From Pseudomonadota bacterium (lineage in GTDB: Bacteria > Pseudomonadota > Gammaproteobacteria > Steroidobacterales > Woeseiaceae), in NCBI GenBank assembly GCA_022572185.1, contig JACZWL010000007.1, forward strand, positions 24,379 through 88,378: a stretch of 64,000 nucleotides of DNA. Direction: 5' to 3'. Shown piece after piece: positions 34,261 through 42,622 of this stretch (position 1 is the first letter of the stretch; each line of letters begins with the position of its first letter). Position numbers and translations under genes: made by a program. The notes beneath the pieces are model-generated. The model made no database searches, was not told where the DNA came from, and saw only the letters and a program-made list of their open reading frames with translations.

Positions 34261-36623
34261 ATCTGTTCCTCGCAACGGACGATAATGGCTTGAAGTTCGA
34301 TCTCCGGAGATACCCTGAACTCGAGCCGGACATCACGGTAGCCGGGTCGACTGCCTACGGCCACGTAAGTACCGGGACGGAGGCTAATCTCCTGTGAATC
34401 AAACCTGCCTAGTTTACCAACCCTGAATATCACAACTTCCGTTGCATTATCGGAAATCAGACGTACGGTCAATTCTGTTGTCGCTCGTTTGAGCAATCGG
34501 GATAGCTGGTCTTTCTGGTCGTCGAGTCGCGGGCCGACAGAGGGCATGCGGATTATATCGAGTAGCGTTTGCGTCGCAGCCTGCATAGTCGCAGGGTCGC
34601 TGAGACTGTCGGGATCCGCAATATATTTCTCGAGCGTCTGATGCAGAGCAGCTCGCCCGTTTGACCGTGCCAGACCTGCATGCGCAAAATTCAGATCGGG
34701 ATCGACTTCGAGAATCGCATGGTACTTTTGCACGGCGGCATCCCACTGCTCCTTGCCCTCGAGCCTTGTTGCGTCACGCTCCATTACCGCGATTTTTTCG
34801 AGTCGAATGCCCTGATCGACCTGCAGCAAGCCATCGGCAGGCTCCCGCGAATCGGACTGCAAGACCTGTGCGGTCCTGAATGCGGCCCTGGCTGTCAGAA
34901 AATCACCGTCGGCCAGGGCTTCAAGCCCTTCCGTCATTCTCTGGTCGAATGACATCTGATTGCTTGCCACCAGGACGCGTTGCAGTCCCTCCACCGCCGC
35001 TTGCCATTCGGCGTCGAGTGCCAGCGCTTTCTCGAAAGCGAGCCTCGCCGCATCAAGATCGAGATCCTGCTCAAGACCGACGCCCTGCTTCGTCAGACTC
35101 ATGACCAGGTCAAGATTTCTTGCACGCGTAAGACCATTATGCGCTTCGGCATGACCCGGGCTAATTGCTACAGCAAGTTCATAATGGCGCAATGCCGCAA
35201 CGCTATCGCCCGCTTCAAGGGCGGTACGCCCGTCGTTCATCGTTTCCTCGAAAACCACGTCCACCCGGTCGAGAAGAGGATCGATGATCGTTATGGTTTG
35301 CCGATACTTTTCAGCCGCCAGCTTGTAGTTCCGCTGGAGATATGCGCGATCGCCGTCGGCGTAGACCTCCTGCGCTTCCACATACACCTGACCACCCCAG
35401 CGACCTACGGCCCTTGCCTCCAGCGTTTCGAGTTTCGACAATAATTCACCGAGCGCTTGTTCGGTATCGTGTTTTGCGCGTACCTGTTCGGTGCGCTTCG
35501 TGAAATCATCGATGTTTTCGTTGAATGGCAGATTGTCGCCGGCATCGGGCAGTCGAGTTTCCCCGTCCGGAACTGTCGCTACCGGCTCAGGCGTTTTGCC
35601 CCCGCGATTGCCGACCAAATTCGGCAAAACAAAAACAACCGCCAGAAAAATGAGGAGTGCCCCGGCCAATGCCCCGGCAAGTACGCGTGGAGACATGCCG
35701 GTCCGCTGCTCCGCTTTGCGTGATGCCAGCGGCTGTGTGTGTGTGCGATGCTCGAGGGGGCGGATGGTTGGCCCGATGGCGACAACATCAAGGTCTTCGA
35801 CACCGGCGACAAATCGGGCAGGTACCGGACCGGCATCAATCCCTGCGTCCCGTAGTCTCTGCGCCACGGACCCGGCGTCCGGGCGCGCGCTCGGGTCCCT
35901 GGCCAGCATTCGCGAAACAAGCGTCGCGATCGACGCAGGTACGGCGGTACCGTTCTTCGCCATCAACGGCTCCGGATCCTTGTTCAGACTGTCGCCAGCC
36001 GTCCCCGGGTGTGGAGGGCGGCTGCTTATCAGTTCGTAAATCAGGGCGCCGAGGCTGTAAATATCATCTTCCGGTCCCGGCGCCTCCCCGGCGAGCTGCT
36101 GGGGGCTGGAGGCAATTGGCGAGCCGCCTGTCGCCGCATGATCCTGATCGGAATGTGCCGCGACACCAAAATCGATCAGGTACGGCACACCTCTGTTATC
36201 CAGCAGAATATTGGCCGCCTTTATGTCCCGGTGAATGACGTTCTTCCCGTGGGCATACCGCAGGGCATCGGCGATCAGTCCGATCGGCCGCAATACGACC
36301 TCGATGTCCTCGCCCGCCAGCACAGCGATATCCGGGCCACCGATGTATTGCAGACTGAAAAAGGGTCCCTCGTCGGTATCGTGGTATTCGAATACGCGAA
36401 CAATGTTGGCATGCATCAACCTGGAACCAAGCTGCCATTCCTTGCGCAGGAGCTTGCGATATCCAGTGTTGTCGGCCAATTCGGGCAACAGAAACTTGAG
36501 CGCGACAGATTTTTCGGTTTGTCGATCCTGCGCAAGCCAGATTTCCGACATGCCACCCGAACCGAGTCGGCGGACCAGCGTGTAGCGATCAGCTAGCTGT
36601 GCACCTTTTTCCAGGACGCGCAT
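34257..36623 (-). CDS. Transmembrane Ser/Thr protein kinase with TPR-type region
   Basis: A 788-residue Hanks-type kinase: glycine loop LGSGGMSEIW at 20-29, Lys43, catalytic HRDIKAANIL at 131-140 (Asp133) and DFG at 151-153. A span at about 315-337 is followed by an extracytoplasmic region with helical TPR-like repeats (YLQRNYKLAAEKYRQTI, AVAALRHYELAVAIS-like units) and a short PEGA-like C-terminal domain. Kinases of this layout sense the envelope and phosphorylate FHA partners, two of which are encoded next door. Start ATG 36623. Confidence 0.92.
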   Translation of the reverse strand: MRVLEKGAQLADRYTLVRRLGSGGMSEIWLAQDRQTEKSVALKFLLPELADNTGYRKLLRKEWQLGSRLMHANIVRVFEYHDTDEGPFFSLQYIGGPDIAVLAGEDIEVVLRPIGLIADALRYAHGKNVIHRDIKAANILLDNRGVPYLIDFGVAAHSDQDHAATGGSPIASSPQQLAGEAPGPEDDIYSLGALIYELISSRPPHPGTAGDSLNKDPEPLMAKNGTAVPASIATLVSRMLARDPSARPDAGSVAQRLRDAGIDAGPVPARFVAGVEDLDVVAIGPTIRPLEHRTHTQPLASRKAEQRTGMSPRVLAGALAGALLIFLAVVFVLPNLVGNRGGKTPEPVATVPDGETRLPDAGDNLPFNENIDDFTKRTEQVRAKHDTEQALGELLSKLETLEARAVGRWGGQVYVEAQEVYADGDRAYLQRNYKLAAEKYRQTITIIDPLLDRVDVVFEETMNDGRTALEAGDSVAALRHYELAVAISPGHAEAHNGLTRARNLDLVMSLTKQGVGLEQDLDLDAARLAFEKALALDAEWQAAVEGLQRVLVASNQMSFDQRMTEGLEALADGDFLTARAAFRTAQVLQSDSREPADGLLQVDQGIRLEKIAVMERDATRLEGKEQWDAAVQKYHAILEVDPDLNFAHAGLARSNGRAALHQTLEKYIADPDSLSDPATMQAATQTLLDIIRMPSVGPRLDDQKDQLSRLLKRATTELTVRLISDNATEVVIFRVGKLGRFDSQEISLRPGTYVAVGSRPGYRDVRLEFRVSPEIELQAIIVRCEEQI

Positions 36624-36642
36624 GGATTTCTACGTTCTGATA

Positions 36643-37881
36643 TCAACCTGACGGTTGCTCGCCCCTGGTCGGCACACCAACTTCCAGCGGCCCCGAAAAC
36701 CCGGTCTCCGCCTGGTAGATTTGTTTGAGAAGTCGGCGCCAGCTTTCGTACTGTGCCGCGGCCGTGCCAGTCAGACGCCGGGTCTCACCTTGAACAGTAA
36801 TGACCATCGGCGCCGCTTCCGAGCCAAAGGACTCGGACAGCTCCTTGATCGACTCGAGGTGTATTTTGGCTTCGCTGCGCCGGGTCAGGCCGCTCATAAT
36901 GGCCTCAAACCCCTTCGTAATACCGACTGTCTGGATGCCGCGTTTCATTCTCCGCGTCGAAGAGTGCGAGCTATTGTCTGTATCCATGGCAACCGAGCCG
37001 GCCAGCACCACAACGCCCAGGAGGGTGCGCATTGCCGCCGATCGCCTGACCTGCCGGTAGTTTACCTGCTCTTCGCGAGAGATTTTGCGCCAGCCTTCGT
37101 ACGGAATCGCGATCCCGTAATAGAAATTTGCATAGTGTTCGTTCAAGGTATCGACGACGAGGCGGTCGCGTTCGCGAATCTGTCGCAGCCGGGCAGCCGT
37201 CGGATCGTTTTCTGCCGGCAGGCGAACAATGCTTATAGTTCCATCTTTGTTATTCGCAAGGTGGTTACCGAACGACAGCGGTGCCATGTCACCGAAAAAC
37301 TGCAGCTCCGATACCTGCCTGATTTGTCGAACCTGCTTTGCCGGAAGCGCCGCCACATATTCGCGCAGGTCATTTGAGAAATCGTTAAACACATTCTGAT
37401 ACGGGTCGGTGGAACGGTCGCGAAACTCGTCGTACGACGAGATTCCGGTCTGCGTTTCATAGACCCTTTCGAACCACTCATGGCCCATTGCGTCCTCGAC
37501 CTTGATCCGCAATTCCACATATTCGCCGTTGGATTTTTCAATTACACCGCTGACGATGACATCTGTAAAAGCCCTACGTGATGGAATGACGCGCACGGCT
37601 CCCCAGTGGCCGGTGCCTTGCAGCGTTGTTTTCAGGTGATAGGGCAGATAGCGAACTTCCGCTGATCGCACTTCCTCGTAAATGCCGGTTTTTACCGGAT
37701 CGTTGTTTTCAGGGACGCCGCCGTCAAACTCGACAATGCCGATGTCGAGGAGCAGTTCCTCGGGTGGGGCAATCTCGGCGACATCGAGATGGTTTACTTC
37801 CGCCGTGATGACTTCATTGACGGCGCAGCCGGATACCATCCCTGCTGCAACAATCAGAAAGCATAATTTCTTTATCATCAC
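36643..37881 (-). CDS. Lipoprotein of unknown function
   Basis: A 412-residue protein with a lipoprotein signal (LIVAAGMVSGC, lipid Cys at about 19). The mature part begins with strands resembling a flagellar-assembly or LpoB-like fold (LLLDIGIVEFDGGVPE, WGAVRVIPSRRAFTDVIVSG). A hydrophobic stretch TLLGVVVLAGSVAM lies near the middle, followed by a basic Ser-rich linker. No family is recognised with confidence. It is 19 bases before the kinase gene and 15 after the Gly-rich lipoprotein gene, so cotranscription is very likely. Confidence 0.78.
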   Translation of the reverse strand: MMIKKLCFLIVAAGMVSGCAVNEVITAEVNHLDVAEIAPPEELLLDIGIVEFDGGVPENNDPVKTGIYEEVRSAEVRYLPYHLKTTLQGTGHWGAVRVIPSRRAFTDVIVSGVIEKSNGEYVELRIKVEDAMGHEWFERVYETQTGISSYDEFRDRSTDPYQNVFNDFSNDLREYVAALPAKQVRQIRQVSELQFFGDMAPLSFGNHLANNKDGTISIVRLPAENDPTAARLRQIRERDRLVVDTLNEHYANFYYGIAIPYEGWRKISREEQVNYRQVRRSAAMRTLLGVVVLAGSVAMDTDNSSHSSTRRMKRGIQTVGITKGFEAIMSGLTRRSEAKIHLESIKELSESFGSEAAPMVITVQGETRRLTGTAAAQYESWRRLLKQIYQAETGFSGPLEVGVPTRGEQPSG

Positions 37882-37896
37882 GACAGACGTTTCTCC

Positions 37897-38958
37897 TTAG
37901 AGGCCATTGTACTTACGGTATTCTTCCCAGAGTCGCTCTCGCAATTCCGGATCATCTTCGGCCAGCGCCGCTTCATACAGTTGCCTGGCAACAATATCGT
38001 CCCCGACATTTTCCATGATGTCGTCCGGAAGGCGGGCCTGAATATCGTCCTCACTCATGGCGCCGATCGATGACTGCCGTTCGTCGGTGGGATTGAGCAC
38101 GGAAACTGAACCACTGGTGCTGTTGCCGCCGGCCTGTCCGCCAAGGCCGACGCGCCCACCGGACCCGCCGCTGCCGCCCGTGCCAAAACCCTCAGTGTTC
38201 CGGCCTACGGTGGAAATCTGCCGCTGTTCTTCCATCAGGACTTCGTCGAAGTCTCCTACAGATTCGTCCAGCTCTTTGCCGAGACGCGCGGCGCGCTCCG
38301 CATCGCTTTCACCAGGATATTGACCAACACCGCCGGCTGCACCGGCGCCATCCTCATCACCTGGGCCCCCGGCCTCATCGACAGTCGCACCCTCGCCGGC
38401 CGCGCCACCGTCACCACATTCCCCGGTCTGGCCCATGCCGCCGACACCGCCAGGCAGGCTGATGCCGCCGCAATCGGGATCGCCACCACCTTCGCCGTCA
38501 CCGTCACCGTCGCCATCACCATCGCCGTCACCAACGCCCTCACCCGCAGCGCTACCACTGGCACCTTCCATTGTCGCGCCACCGATGCCGGGAATCTCGA
38601 GCCCGGGCAGGCCACCGGATGACCCACCCGCAGAACCACCGGGCATGCCAGCGCCACCTGCCGAACCACCGCTTGAAGCATCGCCACCGGAGGAGCCACC
38701 ACCCGAAGCACCACCGCCCGCTGACCCGCCACCGGACGAACCACCACCGGACGAACCACCACCGGATGAACCACCACCGGATGAACCACCACCGGACGAA
38801 CCACCACCGGACGAGCCGCCACCGGACGAACCACCGCCGGATGAGCCGCCCGACAAGTCCATCGATGCACAGCCACTGGCGAGCACCACGACGATCAGGG
38901 CCGCGGCAAGCAGCTTGAACCGACGGCGAAACGAGCCAGATATGCTGATTATGTTCAT
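37897..38958 (-). CDS. Gly/Ser-repeat lipoprotein, first gene of the cluster
   Basis: A 353-residue protein with lipoprotein signal (LLAAALIVVVLASGC). Residues 36-100 are mainly SSGGG repeats; residues near 145-160 are an Asp-Gly run; the C-terminal 60 residues are ordinary, acidic and helical (DIMENVGDDIVARQLYEAAL). The C-terminal helix probably carries the conserved function, with the repeat as a flexible, possibly cation-binding stalk from the outer membrane. The Asp-Gly run and low-complexity repeats are prone to length change. Confidence 0.78.
   Translation of the reverse strand: MNIISISGSFRRRFKLLAAALIVVVLASGCASMDLSGGSSGGGSSGGGSSGGGSSGGGSSGGGSSGGGSSGGGSSGGGSAGGGASGGGSSGGDASSGGSAGGAGMPGGSAGGSSGGLPGLEIPGIGGATMEGASGSAAGEGVGDGDGDGDGDGDGEGGGDPDCGGISLPGGVGGMGQTGECGDGGAAGEGATVDEAGGPGDEDGAGAAGGVGQYPGESDAERAARLGKELDESVGDFDEVLMEEQRQISTVGRNTEGFGTGGSGGSGGRVGLGGQAGGNSTSGSVSVLNPTDERQSSIGAMSEDDIQARLPDDIMENVGDDIVARQLYEAALAEDDPELRERLWEEYRKYNGL
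38660..38853. repeat. Coding tandem repeat (SSGGG units)
   Basis: On the plus strand, 15-base units such as CCACCACCGGACGAA repeat about a dozen times with few substitutions, coding for SSGGG on the minus strand. A second simple run, alternating Asp and Gly codons, lies at about 38500-38535. Confidence 0.85.
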
Positions 38959-39519
38959 TGCTTTAGCGCCTCTTTCGCATGGTCAAACGGCCAATGAAAA
39001 ACTGCTGCCGACCGCTCGCAGCCACAGCTTTGTGATTGCTTAGATAGGCATTACAGGGCCTGAGTTCCATCTGTCTCCATATTATGCCTGACCGTCTCAA
39101 GCTTATGCATGACGCGGACGACATTAATACGCTGTGATGTGTCCCGCAAGCGTGAATCCTGTCGCCGACCTGGCTCACCACCAGCGCAACACCCTGCCCT
39201 AAGGCACTGTTTCTCTGTCCTTTTCGCTTTTGTCCATCGGCGCCGCTCTGCGAGAATTACTCACCCCTTATATTAAACGGCCGGCGCAGGTCGGGCGTTG
39301 ACAGACAGGCAGAGAAAAGAGGCGCCCTCGCTGTTTACGAGGGAAACTCAAAAAAACCGCTTGATTTGGCGAGTGCAAGGAAACTCGGCGCGGGGAGCCG
39401 GAGTAACTGTGCAAACCATGAGGATTCGAGCACGGCGGCTGACGCAGCATTCGCGAAAAAGGTGGTTCCTGGCGCTTCCTCGGGGGCAGTTTCTGTAATT
39501 GAATGCGAACCCGACGCGA
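38959..39519. other. 561-base intergenic region upstream of the nine-gene cluster
   Basis: No convincing gene. It should hold the cluster promoter near 38959-39100 on the minus strand. A TTGACA occurs at 39298-39303 but has no -10 partner. A small hairpin (CCCTCG / CGAGGG, 39325-39343) precedes a run of several GGA trinucleotides (39380-39430), which could belong to an unannotated RNA, but I cannot assign it. Confidence 0.4.
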
Positions 39520-40038
39520 TCAGGTCGTCGTATCGTCCGTCGGTTCGCCGTGATGCCGCCAGTGCCGGGATCCGTGGTGCATCTTCGCTCTGCGTTCCGA
39601 CAGTGTAGCTTGTTGTTCAGGCGTGAGCTCGCCGCTGACCTGCGCCCTTACGCGACCGTGTAACAAGGTCAGTTGCGTGGCCAGCTCACCGTTCTCGACT
39701 GCCAGCTTCTGCAGTTGCACATCATAGTCTGTATCGGCGACGTTCAGAGCATGCAGGGCCTCCCGATTCGCCGCCGCCCGCTCACGCAGAGCATTTATTT
39801 CCGGCCTGACGGCCTCGACGATATTGCCAATTGCCTGTTCCTGCGCATCGTCCAGCTCGAGCAGCCGGCTCATATGCTCGACCATTCGATCAAAGTCGTG
39901 GCCCCCGTGCATCATGCCGGCGTGCCCCCGGTGCATCCCGTGATACTCGTTGTCGCCATACTCCGGTCCTGCCCAGACAGCACCCACGAGCAAAACCATG
40001 AAACCCATCGATACCAACTGTAGTAATCGCTCCTTCAT
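39520..40038 (-). CDS. Spy/CpxP-family periplasmic stress chaperone
   Basis: A 172-residue protein with a signal peptide (MGFMVLLVGAVWAG), a His/Met-rich stretch (GMHRGHAGMMHGGHDF), a helical core with LELDDAQEQAI and the LTxxQ-type motif LTPEQQATL, and a His-rich tail. This is the Spy/CpxP layout. CpxP proteins bind misfolded proteins and inhibit the CpxA sensor. Divergent from the response regulator gene across 170 bases, as cpxP is from cpxRA. GGAGGAAAGACG upstream supports the ATG at 40038. Confidence 0.85.
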   Translation of the reverse strand: MKERLLQLVSMGFMVLLVGAVWAGPEYGDNEYHGMHRGHAGMMHGGHDFDRMVEHMSRLLELDDAQEQAIGNIVEAVRPEINALRERAAANREALHALNVADTDYDVQLQKLAVENGELATQLTLLHGRVRAQVSGELTPEQQATLSERRAKMHHGSRHWRHHGEPTDDTTT

Positions 40039-40215
40039 CGTCTTTCCTCCGAATTCGTTTAGCTAAAGTCGCAGCATAATCAGGATAACGGTGTGACCGT
40101 GCGAAAACGTCAGCATTAGCATGAGCTTTGCAAAGAATTGTCAAGTCGCCGTTGCGCCATCGTCTGCTTTGGCACACGATGTGGCCGTCGCGCAAAGTGA
40201 GATCGCTTGCCTGAA
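40039..40215. promoter_or_regulatory. Divergent promoter region between CpxP-like and CpxR-like genes
   Basis: By analogy with cpxP/cpxRA, the regulator should bind here. I do not see a clear CpxR box (two GTAAA half-sites spaced by five), so only the position supports this. Confidence 0.4.
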
Positions 40216-40917
40216 ATGAATATGGATCACCATACGACCAACGTTATTCTGATCGATGACGATCGGGAACTCGGCGTCATGCTGACGGACTTTTTGAGGC
40301 CGGACAGGCTCGAGCTGACCGTCTGCGGAAGCGGCGAAGACGGTCTTGAATGCCTGGCCTCCGGGAATTTCGATCTTGTCATTCTCGACATCATGCTGCC
40401 GGGCATCAGCGGCCTGGATGCACTCAAGCAGATCCGGCGCACGAGCGACGTCCCGGTCATCATGCTTACGGCACGAGGCGACGATATGGATCGAATAATC
40501 GGGCTCGAGTTCGGCGCCGATGATTATCTCGCAAAGCCTTTTAATCCACGCGAACTTGTCGCGAGAATAAAAGCAATTCTGAGGCGATCGCAGCGCGAAG
40601 CGCCGGAATCGGATCGGCTGAAGCTCGGCGAGATCGAGTTGCAACCGCGCACCCGCCGTGCCTCTGTAGGCGGTGATGCCTTGCGCCTGACCGGCACTGA
40701 ATTCGAAATTCTCAGATGCCTCCTGGAAACGCCGGGAGAAGTCGTGAGCAAGGAGCAACTCAGCGAACGAGCATTGGGCCGCCGGCTGCTGCCCTACGAT
40801 CGTAGCATTGACACCCATATCAGTAATCTGCGGGGCAAGCTCGAGCAGGCGGGCAACCATAAAGAATCCATACAGAATCAGCGTGGCGTGGGTTACCTGC
40901 TGATTCCGGGCGAATAA
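40216..40917 (+). CDS. OmpR/CpxR-family response regulator
   Basis: About 233 residues. The receiver domain has the acidic pair in LIDDDRELG, phosphoacceptor Asp in LVILDIMLPG, Thr in VIMLTARG and Lys in LAKPFNPREL. The C-terminal winged helix is OmpR type (LRLTGTEFEILRCLLETPGE, RSIDTHISNLRGKLE, RGVGYLL). It is followed 10 bases later by the sensor kinase gene. The start is uncertain among TTG 40207, ATG 40216 and ATG 40222. Confidence 0.9.
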   Translation: MNMDHHTTNVILIDDDRELGVMLTDFLRPDRLELTVCGSGEDGLECLASGNFDLVILDIMLPGISGLDALKQIRRTSDVPVIMLTARGDDMDRIIGLEFGADDYLAKPFNPRELVARIKAILRRSQREAPESDRLKLGEIELQPRTRRASVGGDALRLTGTEFEILRCLLETPGEVVSKEQLSERALGRRLLPYDRSIDTHISNLRGKLEQAGNHKESIQNQRGVGYLLIPGE

Positions 40918-40927
40918 GGGCCTGCCC

Positions 40928-42277
40928 GTGCGAAGTCTTCTGATTCGAATTTTTCTCTCCTTCTGGCTGATTATCGCTATCACGATCGGCATCGCCGCGG
41001 TGGCGGGTTTCTATTACTCGGAGAGATCGCGAGTGGCGTTCGAGAACTTCGAGCACGGCGACACGATACTGGAGGCCAGCGTGGCGCTTGACAAAAATGG
41101 CCGTGATGGCCTTGTGCAATGGCTGAAAAATTTGCCGGGCACCCGGAATATTACGATCTATGTCCTGGATGAAAAACGCCGGGACATCCTGGGCCGTCGG
41201 ATCCCCGGCTATATTGCCCGTATGGTGAGCCGGCACAGGCATCACTTGCCGCCGCCGGGCATGCGTCCACATGACCCCCGTAATCTTCGCCGGGCGCGGC
41301 CCCTCTCACAGCTCGTGTCGGCCGACGGGCAGGTCTATACGCTCATCGTTTCACCGACACCGCATCCGCCGTATTGGGGTCACGTGCCCGTCAGTTCTCT
41401 CCTCTTCGTCGTGGCACTGATTGTGAGCGGCATTGTTTCCTATTTGCTGGCCCGGGCAATTGCAAACCCGATTAGAAAGCTGCGCGACGCGACTGTATCA
41501 CTGGCCGACGGAAAGCTGGACGTGAGAGTCGGGACATCCGTGGGCAAGCGGCGCGATGAACTGGGCATGCTGGCCAGAGATTTTGATTCGATGGCCGATA
41601 AACTAGCGCGGGCGGCAGCGCAACAGACAGAATTATCACAAAATATTTCACACGAACTTCGATCGCCGCTCGCTCGCATGCGCGTGGCCCTGGAGTTGGC
41701 CAAACGGAAAGCCGGCGATTTGTCCGAATTTGACCGTATCAACGCCGAGGCGGAGCGCCTGGACAAGCTGATAGGGCAGATTCTTCATTACACGCGCCTT
41801 GACTCGAACCCGCAAAAAGAACCAGTCCAGATCAACGTCGGCGATTTGATCACGGAAGTCGTCGACAACGTCAATTACGAATGCAAGTCGGACGGCATCG
41901 ATGGTGTGAGCGTCGAGGCCAGTTTCGATGCATCACCAACGATGCATGGCTACCCCGACGCGTTAATCAGCGCGGTCGAGAACATACTTCGCAATGCCGT
42001 GCGCCACAGTCCACCCAATGGCGCGGTAAATATTCGACTGAGCCAGGAAGGCGCGACTGCGAAAATCGAGATTCTGGATCAGGGCAAGGGTGTGGACGAT
42101 GCTGATTTGCCGCGACTATTCGAGCCCTTCTACAGAACAAAGGAAGCGCCGGACACCGGCACCGGGCTTGGCCTCGCTATTGCCGCACGCGCAATTCGCC
42201 TGAATGGCGGCAAGGTGACCGCAGAAAATAGCGACGAAGGCGGTCTTCGTGTCCTGATCAAGTTACCGGTGAGTTAA
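40928..42277 (+). CDS. CpxA-like sensor histidine kinase
   Basis: A 449-residue inner membrane kinase from GTG 40928: first span at about 5-28, periplasmic domain to about 155, second span at about 158-178, HAMP domain, HisKA with phosphoacceptor His in LSQNISHELRSPLARMR, then HATPase with NAVRHSPPNGAV (N box) and GTGLGLAIAARAI (G2 box). The SHELRSPLAR motif and the CpxP-like gene next door support a CpxA-type role. The stop codon lies inside the first of three large hairpins. Confidence 0.9.
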   Translation: MRSLLIRIFLSFWLIIAITIGIAAVAGFYYSERSRVAFENFEHGDTILEASVALDKNGRDGLVQWLKNLPGTRNITIYVLDEKRRDILGRRIPGYIARMVSRHRHHLPPPGMRPHDPRNLRRARPLSQLVSADGQVYTLIVSPTPHPPYWGHVPVSSLLFVVALIVSGIVSYLLARAIANPIRKLRDATVSLADGKLDVRVGTSVGKRRDELGMLARDFDSMADKLARAAAQQTELSQNISHELRSPLARMRVALELAKRKAGDLSEFDRINAEAERLDKLIGQILHYTRLDSNPQKEPVQINVGDLITEVVDNVNYECKSDGIDGVSVEASFDASPTMHGYPDALISAVENILRNAVRHSPPNGAVNIRLSQEGATAKIEILDQGKGVDDADLPRLFEPFYRTKEAPDTGTGLGLAIAARAIRLNGGKVTAENSDEGGLRVLIKLPVS

Positions 42278-42334
42278 TGGTGTATCCACTTTATTTTTTG
42301 GGAAAACAAAAAAAAGTGGATACACCATTAACTC
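42271..42334. repeat. Large hairpin 1 (overlaps histidine kinase stop)
   Basis: The 22-base arms GAGTTAATGGTGTATCCACT-TT (42271-42292) and their exact complement (42313-42334) enclose a T/A-rich loop. It includes the kinase stop codon TAA at 42275-42277. With T- and A-runs inside the loop it could terminate transcription in either direction. Confidence 0.9.
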
Positions 42335-42347
42335 CGCCAGACGTTTA

Positions 42348-42400
42348 TAGAGACAACTGGAGGTCTGCCCACTTTTTTTGTCTCGCAAAAAGACAGACGA
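42348..42400. repeat. Truncated copy of the large-hairpin family
   Basis: The left arm (TAGAGACAACTGGAGGTCTG and CCCACTTTTTTTG) is related to hairpin 3, but the right arm is missing and the sequence runs into hairpin 2. The preceding GACGTTTATAGAG also precedes hairpin 3, so the unit extends beyond the stem. Confidence 0.75.
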
Positions 42401-42465
42401 GTTAGTTGGGGACGTATCCCAATTTTTTTGTTTCCCCAAAAAAATGGGATACGTCCCCAACTAAC
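42401..42465. repeat. Large hairpin 2
   Basis: The 21-base perfect arms GTTAGTTGGGGACGTATCCC-A (42401-42421) and complement (42445-42465) are joined through ATTTTTTTG, TTTCCCC and a run of As. The stem sequence differs from hairpins 1 and 3 but the plan is the same. Confidence 0.9.
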
Positions 42466-42550
42466 GCCATCTAAAAAACAGGGTGCATCTCCAATAAACT
42501 AATTGCCGGTGAATAAAAGAAGGATCTACTTTAATTCCGCCTGACGTTTA

Positions 42551-42621
42551 TAGAGTCAATTGAAGACCTGCCCACTTTTTTTGTTTCCTCAAAAAAATGG
42601 GCAGGTCTTCAATTGACTCTA
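42551..42621. repeat. Large hairpin 3 (abuts PP2C stop)
   Basis: Perfect 24-base arms start TAGAGTCAATTGAAGACCTG (42551-42574) with complement at 42598-42621, joined by CTTTTTTTG, TTTCCTC and an A-run. It ends one base before the stop codon of the convergent PP2C gene. Confidence 0.9.
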
Positions 42622-42622
42622 T

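Noticed and set aside
27186..38958. Zorya-type antiphage system or type VI secretion phosphorylation pathway
   Set aside because: No ZorC/ZorD/E-like helicase or nuclease, no OmpA-like ZorB, and no T6SS structural genes; only the kinase, PP2C and FHA parts are shared with T6SS regulation.
38435..39043. Proline/glutamate-repeat plus-strand frame
   Set aside because: It is the reverse reading of the SSGGG and Asp-Gly coding repeats; no ribosome-binding site or homology sense.
39298..39303. TTGACA as a -35 promoter element
   Set aside because: No acceptable -10 hexamer at 16-18 bases downstream.
42271..42621. CRISPR-like array
   Set aside because: Units are palindromes with differing stems, not identical direct repeats with unique spacers, and no cas genes are present.
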